64,000 nt of DNA. Origin: an uncultured Eubacteriales bacterium. GTDB lineage: Bacteria; Bacillota; Clostridia; Oscillospirales; Oscillospiraceae. The notes under the pieces are model-generated. The model was not told where the DNA came from, searched no databases, and worked only from the letters and a program-made list of their open reading frames with translations. Location: positions 86,069 through 150,068 of the forward strand of contig OMZQ01000002.1 of NCBI GenBank assembly GCA_900315595.1, in the 5' to 3' direction. Every line of letters begins with the position of its first letter. Position 1 is the first letter of the stretch. The position numbers and the translations under genes were made by a program. Below, in pieces: positions 18,263 to 25,869 of the stretch.

Positions 18263-18289
18263 ACCGCGCCCCGAAGGTCGGGGCGCGGT
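18263..18289 (-). terminator. Intrinsic terminator after the APC permease
   Basis: A perfect 12-bp GC-rich stem (18263-18274 with 18278-18289) with a three-base loop. On the minus strand it is followed by a T-rich stretch (TTCATTTTGGG). It lies 14 bases after the permease stop and separates it from the exopolysaccharide promoter. Confidence 0.75.
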
Positions 18290-18303
18290 ATTGGGAACAC
18301 GCT

Positions 18304-19758
18304 TTACGCGTTTTGATCCGGGCTCTGTTTGCTCTGCTGATGCTTGGCAATGGCCGGCATAATCAGGCCGAGAGCCGCCAGGACGAGGGGCGTGAGAATG
18401 TTCAGGCACATCGTGAACAGGTCCTCGTCGTACATGCCGAGGAAGCAGCAGGCAAGCGTGATGATCAGGCACCACCAGCCGAAGAACTTGGCAACGCCCT
18501 GATTCCGGACGAAGCGGTAGTCGGCGTGGATCAGGTTAAAGGCCTTGCGCAGGGCCAGGTAGGCGATAAACACCCAGCAGTAACGCAGGGGCATGCAGAC
18601 GGAATTCAGCTTGGTAAGCTGCTTGAGCACGTCCGCAGCGCCCTTGCCGAAGGACTGGATCAGGATCAGGCTGCCGGAGAGGATGACGACCATCCAGATG
18701 CCGTTGACGTAGGCGCCGTACTTGTTCTTCTTGAGCAGGGCCTTGGGGATGAAGCGGTGGGTCTTCTCATTGTCGAGCAGCATGCGCAGAGGCGCGTCGA
18801 TGCTCAGCACCAGGACGGCGAGCTGGCCGATCATGTTGCAGACCGCATAGATAATCAGAAGGGCGTTGCCCAGATGATAGTACTCGCCGAGCTTCTGGAA
18901 GGCCCAGTAGGAGCCGTTGGCGGCGTAGGAAGCGAAGGACTCCTTCGAGGCGTTGATCTCCGCCGGGTCGAACATCATGCCCATTGCAAAGGTGCCGAGG
19001 ATGGCGCAGACCGCGACCATGATTGCAAGGGCGATCATGCCCTTGGGGAAGCCCTTGCTGGGGTTCTCAACCTTGTTGACGTAGGGCGAGATCTTCTCGC
19101 AGCCGCCGACGGCAAAGACGAGGATGGACAGAGAGGTGAAATAGCCGACGTTGAAGTTCGGAAGCAGAGCCTCCTTGGTGAACTTGAGGGTCACGTAATG
19201 CGCGTTGGGATTGACCACCGGGGCTGCGAACATCATGACGATGTAGAGCAGGGACATGACGAACATCGAGCTGCCGGCGATGGTGGTCAGGCTCTTGAGC
19301 GGGTGCAGACCGCGGCTGGCTACGAAAGCGAAGATCAGCAGAACCGCAAGGGTCACAAGCTGAACGTAAACGGTCGGGAAGGTGTCGTATTTCTCCGCGT
19401 TCTGGAAGATCGCCCAGCTCAGGGCCTTCAGACCGCCGGAGCTCTTGCTTGCGATATAGGTGATGTGGCAGGCCCAGTAGGTCCAGCCTGCGAAGTAGGC
19501 CATCTTGGCGCCCATGGTGTCATGCACCCAGGAGGAGACGCCGCCGCCTTCATTCTTAAAGGCGGAGCCGAGCTCGCCGACCATCAGCGCGTAGGGGATG
19601 AAGTAAAGGGCGAACATCAGGATCCAACTGAAGTTCACCTGCGTTCCGTTAAAGTATACGAAGCCGTTCAGGACGTTGCCAAAGCCCCAAACCGTGGAAA
19701 ATGCCATGAACGCAAGCACTTGCCACTTGATTTTCTTGTTTTGGTTCATTTCTTTCAT
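18304..19758 (-). CDS. APC-family amino-acid permease
   Basis: A 484-residue integral membrane protein with 12 or more hydrophobic segments and the layout of the amino acid-polyamine-organocation family. Segment 1 has the unwound-helix region AFMAFSTVWGFGNVLNGFVY, and EGGGVSSWVHDTMGAKMAYF is the conserved loop after segment 2. It most resembles glutamate/GABA antiporter-like or YjeM-like permeases; the exact amino acid is uncertain. The GGAAAG element before 19758 fits as ribosome site. It is a single-gene unit with its own promoter and terminator, and palindromes in its promoter suggest repression by a dimeric regulator. Confidence 0.85.
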   Translation of the reverse strand: MKEMNQNKKIKWQVLAFMAFSTVWGFGNVLNGFVYFNGTQVNFSWILMFALYFIPYALMVGELGSAFKNEGGGVSSWVHDTMGAKMAYFAGWTYWACHITYIASKSSGGLKALSWAIFQNAEKYDTFPTVYVQLVTLAVLLIFAFVASRGLHPLKSLTTIAGSSMFVMSLLYIVMMFAAPVVNPNAHYVTLKFTKEALLPNFNVGYFTSLSILVFAVGGCEKISPYVNKVENPSKGFPKGMIALAIMVAVCAILGTFAMGMMFDPAEINASKESFASYAANGSYWAFQKLGEYYHLGNALLIIYAVCNMIGQLAVLVLSIDAPLRMLLDNEKTHRFIPKALLKKNKYGAYVNGIWMVVILSGSLILIQSFGKGAADVLKQLTKLNSVCMPLRYCWVFIAYLALRKAFNLIHADYRFVRNQGVAKFFGWWCLIITLACCFLGMYDEDLFTMCLNILTPLVLAALGLIMPAIAKHQQSKQSPDQNA

Positions 19759-19805
19759 CGCTTTCCGTCAAATTTTTGGGCAGCCTGACAACCACCCGGG
19801 TGCAG

Positions 19806-19834
19806 ATTATAACAGCGTTTGACAAATTTGTCAA
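19806..19834 (-). promoter_or_regulatory. Promoter of the APC permease with overlapping palindrome
   Basis: Consensus TTGACA (19834-19829) and TATAAT (19811-19806) with a 17-base spacer on the minus strand. The -35 box is part of a perfect 16-bp palindrome TTGACAAATTTGTCAA (19819-19834), placed where a bound regulator would block polymerase. Confidence 0.85.
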
Positions 19835-19859
19835 TTACGGCATGTCATTTTTGTCTATT

Positions 19860-19907
19860 TTGACGTGTCAAACCTTGTGTATTCAAAAATACGAATAGAA
19901 TATTCGT
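19860..19907. promoter_or_regulatory. Two further dyads upstream of the APC permease promoter
   Basis: TTGACGTGTCAA (19860-19871) repeats the TTGAC/GTCAA half-sites of the promoter palindrome. A second inverted repeat, ACGAAT-N5-ATTCGT, lies at 19891-19907. They may be auxiliary operators. The rest of the 577-base gap between the divergent transporter genes (19759-20335) holds only the promoter and riboswitch listed next to them. Confidence 0.45.
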
Positions 19908-20129
19908 CCAGCCTTCACAATTTCTACAAATTTTTCCGCAAGCCTTGGTGAACCCCGAACAAAACGCGCGCGTTTGCCACCGTGAAAAGTGTCGAATATC
20001 CGCATATATGCAAAAATTTTATTCACTCCGTCCGGGTGACAAAGAACGAACTCCGGGAGAGGGCTTCGTTCGCGTCGGGCGGATCGGGGGCGAAGGCTTC
20101 TGCGGATGCTGCACGATGGTTTTTCGGAC

Positions 20130-20158
20130 TTGACGGCGGGGCGGTTTTCTGTTATAGT
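20130..20158 (+). promoter_or_regulatory. Promoter of the riboswitch-led permease
   Basis: TTGACG (20130-20135) and TATAGT (20153-20158) with a 17-base spacer. Transcription would begin near 20165, just at the 5' edge of the structured leader. Confidence 0.7.
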
Positions 20159-20160
20159 AG

Positions 20161-20294
20161 GCAGGACAACAGGGAGTAGCCTGCGCCTTTTGGCGTTCCT
20201 GCCGCCGTCAGTACGGCCCCCGGCCCGGTGACAGGACTTTGTGGCGAGACTTTTGCCGAAACGGTATTCCGCTTGGGCAGAGGTCTCTTTTTTT
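20161..20294 (+). ncRNA. Candidate yybP-ykoY (manganese) riboswitch with terminator
   Basis: The leader has GGGAGTAGC at 20172-20180, preceded by CAACAG, and GCGAGACTTTTG near 20245-20256. CAACAG can pair with CTTTTG (one mismatch), placing GGAGTAGC opposite GCGAGA as in the yybP-ykoY aptamer, where the conserved strands are GGGGAGUAGC and GCAAGACC. A CGCC-TTTT-GGCG hairpin and a TCCTG/CAGGA stem lie between. The 3' strand GAGAC (20246-20250) can instead pair with GTCTC (20283-20287), with TGCC/GGCA and CGG/CCG inside, forming a terminator followed by seven T residues. This mutually exclusive arrangement suggests ligand binding turns transcription on. No covariance search was possible. Confidence 0.65.
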
Positions 20295-20335
20295 GACGGA
20301 CCGCCCGGGCGAGCTGTAGAAACGGAGGAAAGATT

Positions 20336-21619
20336 ATGTCGGAGGGAACCCTCAAAATTGTTGCGCTGGCGCTGTTTGCGCTGATGTACGTCGGGATCAT
20401 CGGCTTCCCGAAGTGGAAAACCTGGTACGCTCTCGGCGTTGCCGCCGTGTACGTGATCCTCGGCATCCTGCCGGCGCAGAAGATCCTGGGGTCGATCAAC
20501 TGGAACGTATTAATGATGATCACCGGCACGATGCTGATCGTCTACTATTTCATCGAATCGCAGATGCCGAACCGGATCGCCGAGCTGCTGCTGAGCAAGG
20601 CGAAGAACGTGATGTGGGTCACGATCCTGATGTCCCTGTTTTCCGGCATCGTCTCCGCCTTCATTGACAACGTGGCGACGGTTCTGATGGTCGCGCCGGT
20701 GGGGATCGCGATCTGCAAAAAGCTCAACATCAACCCCGTCGGCATGATCCTCTCGATCGCCGTCTCCTCCAACCTGCAGGGCGCGGCGACCCTGGTGGGC
20801 GACACCACCTCCATCATGCTGGCAGGTGCGGCGAATATGGATTTTCTGGACTTCTTCTGGATGGAGGGCCGCCCCGGCATGTTCTTTGCCGTGGAGCTCG
20901 GCGCGGTGGCGACTGTACCCATCATGATGATTCTCTTCCGCAAGGACCGCCAGCCGGTCTCCTCCACGGATCGGACCGCAGTGAACGACTACGTCCCCTC
21001 CGTGATGCTCATTCTCATGGTCGCCCTGCTGATCGCGGCCTCCTTCCTGCCCAATAAGCCGGAGACCACGAACGGCCTGATCTGCATGGGGCTTGCCGTC
21101 GTGACCGTCGTCCTCGACCTGGTCCGGCACCGCGGCGGGAAGCGCTTCGGCGCAGCGGTCAGGAGCATCGACTTTGAGACGCTCTTCCTTCTGGTCGGCC
21201 TGTTCCTGGTCATTGCGGGCATTACCGAGATCGGCATCATCGGCGAGTTCGCAAACTGGATCGTCAAGGTCGGCGGAAGCAACCCCTTCCTGCTCTACAC
21301 GATGATCGTCTGGGGCTCGGTGCTGATCTCCGCCTTTGTGGACAACATTCCCTACGTGATGACGATGCTTCCGGTGCTGGCCCAGGTGACGGCCAGCCTC
21401 GGCATGGAGCCCTATCTGTTCTACTTCGGTCTGCTCTGCGGCGCGACACTGGGCGGCAATCTGACGCCCGTGGGCGCCTCGGCCAACATTGCAGGCGCAG
21501 GTCTGCTGCGCAAGCAGGGCTGGGAGGTCCGGTTCAAGGACTTCGCGCGGATCGGCATTCCCTTTACTCTGACCGCCGTGGCCGTGGGCTACCTCTTTAT
21601 CTGGGTCTTCTGGTCGTAA
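20336..21619 (+). CDS. ArsB/NhaD-type (ion transporter superfamily) permease
   Basis: A 427-residue membrane protein with about eleven hydrophobic segments and two repeated halves, as in the IT superfamily (ArsB, NhaD, CitM). The matching hairpin motifs are SGIVSAFIDNVATVLMVAP in the first half and SVLISAFVDNIPYVMTMLPV in the second, each with the D-N pair. The following elements SNLQGAATLVGDTTSIML and GATLGGNLTPVGASANI are also conserved. It should move an ion or small anion across the membrane. A likely manganese riboswitch in its leader suggests a link to metal homeostasis; substrate is otherwise unknown. GGAGG sits just before the start. Confidence 0.85.
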   Translation: MSEGTLKIVALALFALMYVGIIGFPKWKTWYALGVAAVYVILGILPAQKILGSINWNVLMMITGTMLIVYYFIESQMPNRIAELLLSKAKNVMWVTILMSLFSGIVSAFIDNVATVLMVAPVGIAICKKLNINPVGMILSIAVSSNLQGAATLVGDTTSIMLAGAANMDFLDFFWMEGRPGMFFAVELGAVATVPIMMILFRKDRQPVSSTDRTAVNDYVPSVMLILMVALLIAASFLPNKPETTNGLICMGLAVVTVVLDLVRHRGGKRFGAAVRSIDFETLFLLVGLFLVIAGITEIGIIGEFANWIVKVGGSNPFLLYTMIVWGSVLISAFVDNIPYVMTMLPVLAQVTASLGMEPYLFYFGLLCGATLGGNLTPVGASANIAGAGLLRKQGWEVRFKDFARIGIPFTLTAVAVGYLFIWVFWS

Positions 21620-21630
21620 ATCAGGCACCG

Positions 21631-21675
21631 ATCCCTCCTGTTTGGCATAGACTGTGCTGAACAGGAGGGATTTTT
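21631..21675 (+). terminator. Hairpin serving as terminator and masking the next ribosome site
   Basis: A perfect 12-bp stem (21631-21642 with 21660-21671) and a 17-base loop, followed by T residues. The right arm contains AGGAGGGA, the ribosome-binding site of the gene starting at 21676. The element therefore can end transcription from the permease gene, and in any read-through RNA would hide the ribosome site. Confidence 0.75.
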
Positions 21676-22062
21676 ATGCCAATCGGCTATTTGAGGATCC
21701 AGGCCGTGACCTCCAGGGCGCGGGTGCCGGTGGAAAACGCGACGGTCACGATCAGCGGAGCAGGGTCCGGCGGCCGCCGGGAGCTGATCTCGGTCCAGCT
21801 CACCGACGACAGCGGGCAGACGCCGCCGGTCTCCATCGAAACCCCGGCGGCGGGAAACAGCCTCTCCCCTGACCAGGCTCAGGGCTGGACGGAGGTTTCG
21901 GTCTCGGTCAGCCACCCGGATTACGACGGGATCGTGGTTCAGTCGGTGCAGATCTTTCCCGGCGTGACCACGGTGCAGGACACGGTGCTGATCCCGCGCG
22001 GGTCCATGCCGGGCGACCCCGGCGAGACCGACGTCTTCGACACGCCCGACCAGGGGCTTTAG
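21676..22062 (+). CDS. Hypothetical protein of the SpoIID/peptidoglycan-binding cluster
   Basis: A 128-residue protein without signal peptide or membrane segment. IGYLRIQAVTSRARVPVENA and the later WTEVSVSVSHPDYDGIVVQ suggest a small beta-sandwich resembling carboxypeptidase-regulatory-like domains (the VENATVTISG pattern), with a Pro/Asp-rich tail. I do not recognise a named family. It is the first of three genes, ending nine bases before the SpoIID-domain gene, so it likely works with it. Its ribosome site lies in the hairpin just upstream. Confidence 0.7.
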   Translation: MPIGYLRIQAVTSRARVPVENATVTISGAGSGGRRELISVQLTDDSGQTPPVSIETPAAGNSLSPDQAQGWTEVSVSVSHPDYDGIVVQSVQIFPGVTTVQDTVLIPRGSMPGDPGETDVFDTPDQGL

Positions 22063-22070
22063 GAGGGCGT

Positions 22071-23423
22071 ATGGCGACGACTGTATTTCCCTACGTCCCG
22101 GCCTACATCACGGTCCATCTCGGCGCGCCGTCGGATAACGCCGAAAACGTGACCGTCCGGTTTTCCGACTACGTAAAGAACGTGGCCTCCAGCGAGGTCT
22201 ATCCGACCTGGAACGAGAACGCCCTGCGGGCGAACATTCTGGCCATCACGTCCTACGCCCTGAACCGCGTCTACACGGAGTTTTACCGCGTACGCGGATA
22301 CCCCTTCGATATTACGTCCTCCACCGCCTACGATCAGCAGTTCTCCAATGGCCGGGCCTTTTTTTCCACGATCTCGGTCCTGGTTGACGAGCTGTTCGAC
22401 GACTACATCCGCCGCGTCGGCTTCATTGAGCCCCTTGCGGCCAAATTCTGCAACGGGACCTCCGTCACCTGCGCGGGAATGAGCCAATGGGGCTCACAGC
22501 AGATGGCGAGCCGCGGCGCGGGCTGGCTCCAGATCCTGCGCAGCTATTACGGCTCAAGCATCGAGATCGTCACGAACGCCCCGCTCCTGCCCCCGCAGTC
22601 CTCCTATCCCGGCGCAGCGCTCCGGCCCGGAAGCCGCGGGCGGGCCGTTGCCCTGATCCAGCGGGCCATCAACCGCATCTCCCAGAATTACCCTGCGATC
22701 CCGAAGCTCCGCGCTGACGGCATTTTCGGTCCGGCGACGCAGAACGCCGTGGTCGCTTTCCAGCGCGTGTTCGGTCTGGACCCCGACGGCATCGTGGGCC
22801 GGGTGACCTGGAACACGATAGAGCGGATCTACGGCGGGGTGCTCGGTCTTTCGGAGCTTCGCTCGGAGGGGCTGCGCTACGAGGATCTGGCCTGGGACGG
22901 GCCGGAGCCGCTTCGCCAGGGAGACCGTGGCGAGCGCGTCTCGCAGCTCCAGTTCCTGCTGGCGATCGTGGGCCAGTTCGTCACCGCAGTGCCGACCGTG
23001 GCGGTGGACGGCATCTTCGGCCCGGCCACGCGGGAGGCCGTACTGAGCTTCCAGCGCTACGAAAACCTGCCGCAGACCGGCGAGGCAGACGACCGGACCT
23101 GGGACGCCTTGTTTGACCTCTATTCCGGGATCGACAACCGCGTTTTGCAGAACCGGGCCGTCTTCCCTGCCCTATCCGGCAGCGCGACGACGGCGGCAAA
23201 CGTCCGCCAACGGCTGGAGGCTCTGGGCTACTCCGGGGCCAATCTGCGCCAGGAGCTGCTGGCCTTCCAGCGGGCGAACGGTCTGCAGCAGACCGGACGG
23301 CTGTCTGCACAGACCGCAGAGGCCGTGACGCGGCAGTACCGGGCTGCGGGCTACGATACCTCGACGCGGATGACGCAGTACCCCGGTTATCCCCTCTCGG
23401 CAGGCAGCCGGGACAGCGCATGA
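22071..23423 (+). CDS. SpoIID/LytB-domain protein with peptidoglycan-binding repeats
   Basis: A 450-residue modular protein. Residues about 30-170 resemble the SpoIID/LytB domain: SSEVYPTWNENALRANILAI contains the conserved glutamate (E42) and W-x2-x-ALRA core, and GMSQWGSQQMA is the family's GxSQxGA-type motif. SpoIID proteins are lytic transglycosylases that degrade glycan strands during engulfment. Two clear PG_binding_1 repeats follow (LRADGIFGPATQNAVVAFQR, VAVDGIFGPATREAVLSFQR) and a third, more divergent one. No signal peptide is seen, so export or compartment is unclear; a spore-related role in the mother cell is possible. It overlaps the start region of the next gene. Confidence 0.8.
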   Translation: MATTVFPYVPAYITVHLGAPSDNAENVTVRFSDYVKNVASSEVYPTWNENALRANILAITSYALNRVYTEFYRVRGYPFDITSSTAYDQQFSNGRAFFSTISVLVDELFDDYIRRVGFIEPLAAKFCNGTSVTCAGMSQWGSQQMASRGAGWLQILRSYYGSSIEIVTNAPLLPPQSSYPGAALRPGSRGRAVALIQRAINRISQNYPAIPKLRADGIFGPATQNAVVAFQRVFGLDPDGIVGRVTWNTIERIYGGVLGLSELRSEGLRYEDLAWDGPEPLRQGDRGERVSQLQFLLAIVGQFVTAVPTVAVDGIFGPATREAVLSFQRYENLPQTGEADDRTWDALFDLYSGIDNRVLQNRAVFPALSGSATTAANVRQRLEALGYSGANLRQELLAFQRANGLQQTGRLSAQTAEAVTRQYRAAGYDTSTRMTQYPGYPLSAGSRDSA

Positions 23424-23434
23424 CAGGAGGCATT

Positions 23435-23974
23435 ATGGATGAGCGCTTCTTCGTAGGAAAAGCAGTGACCAGCTTACAGACGATGCTCCGCATGATCGCC
23501 CGATGCAGGGACGGTCTGCCCTCGGTGATCCCGGATGGGATCTACGGTCAGCAGACCGTCCGGGCCGTGAAGGCCTTTCAGCGTCAGGCCGGCCTGCCCG
23601 CGACGGGAACGACGGATTATGAGACCTGGAACGCCGTGCGGGCCGCCTTTGCTGCGGCGCGGGTGGAGCTCGAACCCGCTGCGCCGCTGGAGCTTGTGAT
23701 GGAGCCGAAGGCGGCTCTGACCCCGGGCAGCGACAACCGGAACGTCCTGGTGATCCAGGCCATGCTGCACAACCTGCACGAGGTCTACGGCAATCTGGGC
23801 GACTGCTCGATGAGCGGGGTCATGGATGAGGCGACCTGCGGCGCGATCCGTTCGCTGCAAAAATGCTGCGGCATGCCCCAGACGGGCATCCTTGACAAGG
23901 CTCTGTGGATGCGCCTGGCGCGGCTCTATACCCAGGCCGTCGGCAACGGGGCACGGAAATCCGACTGCCAATAG
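23435..23974 (+). CDS. Small protein with two peptidoglycan-binding repeats
   Basis: A 179-residue protein made mainly of two PG_binding_1-type modules: VIPDGIYGQQTVRAVKAFQR with LPATGTTDYETWNAV, and a second with SGVMDEATCGAIRSLQKCCG and MPQTGILDKALWMRL. I chose the ATG at 23435, which has AGGAGG upstream, over the one at 23420 that overlaps the previous stop. No catalytic domain, signal peptide or membrane segment is present. It probably binds glycan or the SpoIID-like partner encoded just upstream. Confidence 0.75.
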   Translation: MDERFFVGKAVTSLQTMLRMIARCRDGLPSVIPDGIYGQQTVRAVKAFQRQAGLPATGTTDYETWNAVRAAFAAARVELEPAAPLELVMEPKAALTPGSDNRNVLVIQAMLHNLHEVYGNLGDCSMSGVMDEATCGAIRSLQKCCGMPQTGILDKALWMRLARLYTQAVGNGARKSDCQ

Positions 23975-23984
23975 AAAATTCCGC

Positions 23985-24013
23985 TTGCATGTGCGGGGCT
24001 TCTGTGGCATAAT
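23985..24013 (+). promoter_or_regulatory. Promoter of the CPBP-like gene
   Basis: TTGCAT (23985-23990) and CATAAT (24008-24013) with a 17-base spacer. It is followed by a GGGAGA ribosome site before the start at 24067. Confidence 0.6.
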
Positions 24014-24066
24014 AAACGAAAACAGACAAAAGGCGGACGCCGAGCGTCCGGGATGGGAGATACGAA

Positions 24067-25095
24067 ATGGAACCTGGAAACCAGACGGAACAGACGCCGC
24101 GCAGGACGCCGGCCAATCCGCTTTTGAAGCGTCCCGCATTCTGGGCTCTCGCGGCAGAGGAAAAAAAGACGCGCATGGGCCTGCTTGGAGAATGTCTTCG
24201 CTTCGCTGTCGTCTACCTGGTCGGCACGCTGCTGCAAAGCCTCCTGGTCTCGATTCCGATGACGGCGGCGGCGCTCCGAAATCTGCGCGACGGCGTCTTT
24301 GACGAGGCGATCCGGAGCGGCAGCATTCAGACGATGGTCCTGAAGATGGCGGAGCAGCTCCCGGATTGGATGACGATCGTCGTGCTCTTTTGCTCCGCTG
24401 CGCTTGGTGGGGCGGCGATGTACCACTGCCGAAAAAAAGAGCGGCGCTCCCTTGCCTCGATGGGTCTGATCCGGCGCGGCCTGCTGCCTGAGCTGATCGC
24501 AGGTCTGGCCGCCGGTCTGGTCTTTTTTGCCGCTGTGGTCCTGCTTGGAAGGCAGGTCGGAGCCTATACGCTTTCCAGAATCTTCCCCGCACGGCGGGAG
24601 GCGATGCTGCTTGCGCTGGCCCTGATCGGCTGTCTGGTCAGCGGCGCTTCCCGCGAGATCCTGCTGCGCGGCTACTTTGCCCCGACGCTGAACGCGACCC
24701 TGCCGGTCGTCCCGGTGCTGCTGACCTCCACGCTCATGTCTCTGTTCCTGTTCGGCGGCGCGGAGATGAGCGCGCTGACCGTCGGGAACACGGTATTGAT
24801 GAACCTGGCGCTCTGCATTCTCACGATCAAGCGCGGCAGTCTCTGGGCTGCCATCGGCCTGCAGGGGGGCTGGCTGTTCTGCCTGAACTTCCTCTTTGGC
24901 TTCCAGATCGCGGACAGCGACCGCCTGGGTCTGTTCCGGGTGGACAGCGCAGAATACCGCACGCTGCTGACCGGCGGCGTCAACGGGCCGGAGTCGAGCA
25001 TCTGCGCGACGGTGGTTTGGATCGTGGTCCTTGCCGCCGTTCTGGCCCTGCCGCAGAAAAACGCGGCAGGCTCACCCGCAGAGAATACGCTTTAA
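24067..25095 (+). CDS. CPBP-like intramembrane protein, degenerate active site
   Basis: A 342-residue protein with about eight hydrophobic segments after a cytoplasmic N-terminal stretch of some 40 residues. Its layout fits the CPBP (CAAX protease and bacteriocin-processing, Abi) family. The first catalytic motif, normally E-E-x3-R, reads R196-E-I-L-L-R201, so the first glutamate is replaced. The second motif region (SLFLFGGAEMSALT) lacks the usual F-x3-H histidine, and the third H-x3-N/D is not evident. Catalysis is therefore doubtful; the protein may be a pseudoprotease. It is a single gene with its own promoter and a terminator-like hairpin downstream. Confidence 0.65.
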   Translation: MEPGNQTEQTPRRTPANPLLKRPAFWALAAEEKKTRMGLLGECLRFAVVYLVGTLLQSLLVSIPMTAAALRNLRDGVFDEAIRSGSIQTMVLKMAEQLPDWMTIVVLFCSAALGGAAMYHCRKKERRSLASMGLIRRGLLPELIAGLAAGLVFFAAVVLLGRQVGAYTLSRIFPARREAMLLALALIGCLVSGASREILLRGYFAPTLNATLPVVPVLLTSTLMSLFLFGGAEMSALTVGNTVLMNLALCILTIKRGSLWAAIGLQGGWLFCLNFLFGFQIADSDRLGLFRVDSAEYRTLLTGGVNGPESSICATVVWIVVLAAVLALPQKNAAGSPAENTL

Positions 25096-25166
25096 TACTA
25101 ATATTCAATTTAATGGTTCATTGAATTTTGCTGCGCTTCGCGCAGTCCTTCAGGCCGGACACAGAA

Positions 25167-25200
25167 TGCCCGCCGGAAACGAACGCGTTTCCGGCGGGCA
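25167..25200. terminator. Bidirectional terminator hairpin
   Basis: A perfect 14-bp stem (25167-25180 with 25187-25200) and a six-base loop lie between the convergent CPBP-like and acidic-repeat genes. A CATTTCTTTT stretch follows on the plus strand, so it may serve both. Confidence 0.75.
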
Positions 25201-25213
25201 CATTTCTTTTGCT

Positions 25214-25747
25214 TTATTCGGCGGGCTTTTCTTCCTCGGCGGGTCTGTCCTCGACGACCTCGAAGACTGCTTCCGGCGCGGCTTCCTGCGCTTCGTTCAG
25301 ATCCTTGAGATGGTCGGCCAGATCGTCAAGCTGCTCGTGGAGATCGTTGAGCTCGGCTTCGGGATCCATGGGCTCCTCGGGTTCTTCGGGCTCCTCGGGT
25401 TCTTCGGGCTCCTCGGGTTCTTCGGGCTCCTCGGTCTCTTCCTTCTTGGCGGAGGTGACCTCGCTGACTTTGGCCTTCAGCTCGTCGATATTCTTGGTGG
25501 CCTCGGTGATGGCGTCGCAGAGCGGGATATACTCGGCGTCGTCAGGGTCTTCGCCGGTGATGTAGTCGCGGTAGTACAGCTTGCCGAGAGCAAGGTAGGC
25601 TTTGCGGAGCTTATCCTGCTCGGAGAGAATGCTGACCTCCGCCTTGGTGACCGCAGCGGCGCCCTTGGTGGCCTTCTTCGCAGTCTTGGCAACGTCGTTG
25701 ACCAGCTTCTTGAGGGCCTCCAGGCTCTCGTTGAAATCAAAATCCAT
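25214..25747 (-). CDS. Acidic cytoplasmic protein with Glu-Glu-Pro repeats
   Basis: A 177-residue protein of unknown function. Residues 1 to about 100 are helical and lysine/alanine-rich (ALKKLVNDVAKTAKKATKG), with a short conserved-looking block LRKAYLALGKLYYRDYITGE. The first part resembles small coiled-coil proteins of Bacillota often carrying a zinc ribbon at the end. Here the ribbon is replaced by a run of EEP triplets followed by a leucine/aspartate-rich helix (LNDLHEQLDDLADHLKDLNE) and an acidic tail. There is no signal peptide or membrane segment. GGAGA precedes the start. Confidence 0.7.
   Translation of the reverse strand: MDFDFNESLEALKKLVNDVAKTAKKATKGAAAVTKAEVSILSEQDKLRKAYLALGKLYYRDYITGEDPDDAEYIPLCDAITEATKNIDELKAKVSEVTSAKKEETEEPEEPEEPEEPEEPEEPEEPMDPEAELNDLHEQLDDLADHLKDLNEAQEAAPEAVFEVVEDRPAEEEKPAE
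25371..25435 (-). repeat. 18-bp tandem repeat encoding Glu-Glu-Pro triplets
   Basis: The 18-base unit GGCTCCTCGGGTTCTTCG (plus-strand reading) occurs three times in tandem (25371-25424), with a partial fourth copy. Each unit encodes two EEP triplets. Copy number could vary by slippage without shifting frame. Confidence 0.85.
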
Positions 25748-25797
25748 GATAACGTCTCCTTTCGATCATACCGGTTGGGTGACTTGCTTCTGCTTGC

Positions 25798-25803
25798 ATT
25801 ATA
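25798..25803 (-). promoter_or_regulatory. -10 element of the acidic-repeat gene
   Basis: TATAAT on the minus strand with TG just upstream (extended -10, TGTTATAAT). A matching -35 box is weak. It lies about 50 bases before the start codon. Confidence 0.5.
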
Positions 25804-25869
25804 ACAGGGTTTTTTCAAAATGGAAGAGGTTTTGCAAGAATTTACAGAAATTTAATACGCAGCGCAGAT

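Noticed and set aside
22059..22487. Minus-strand frame opposite the SpoIID-domain gene
   Set aside because: Antisense shadow without ribosome site or domain.
25371..25435. Repeat considered as a CRISPR-like array
   Set aside because: Units are directly adjacent with no spacers and encode EEP triplets in frame.
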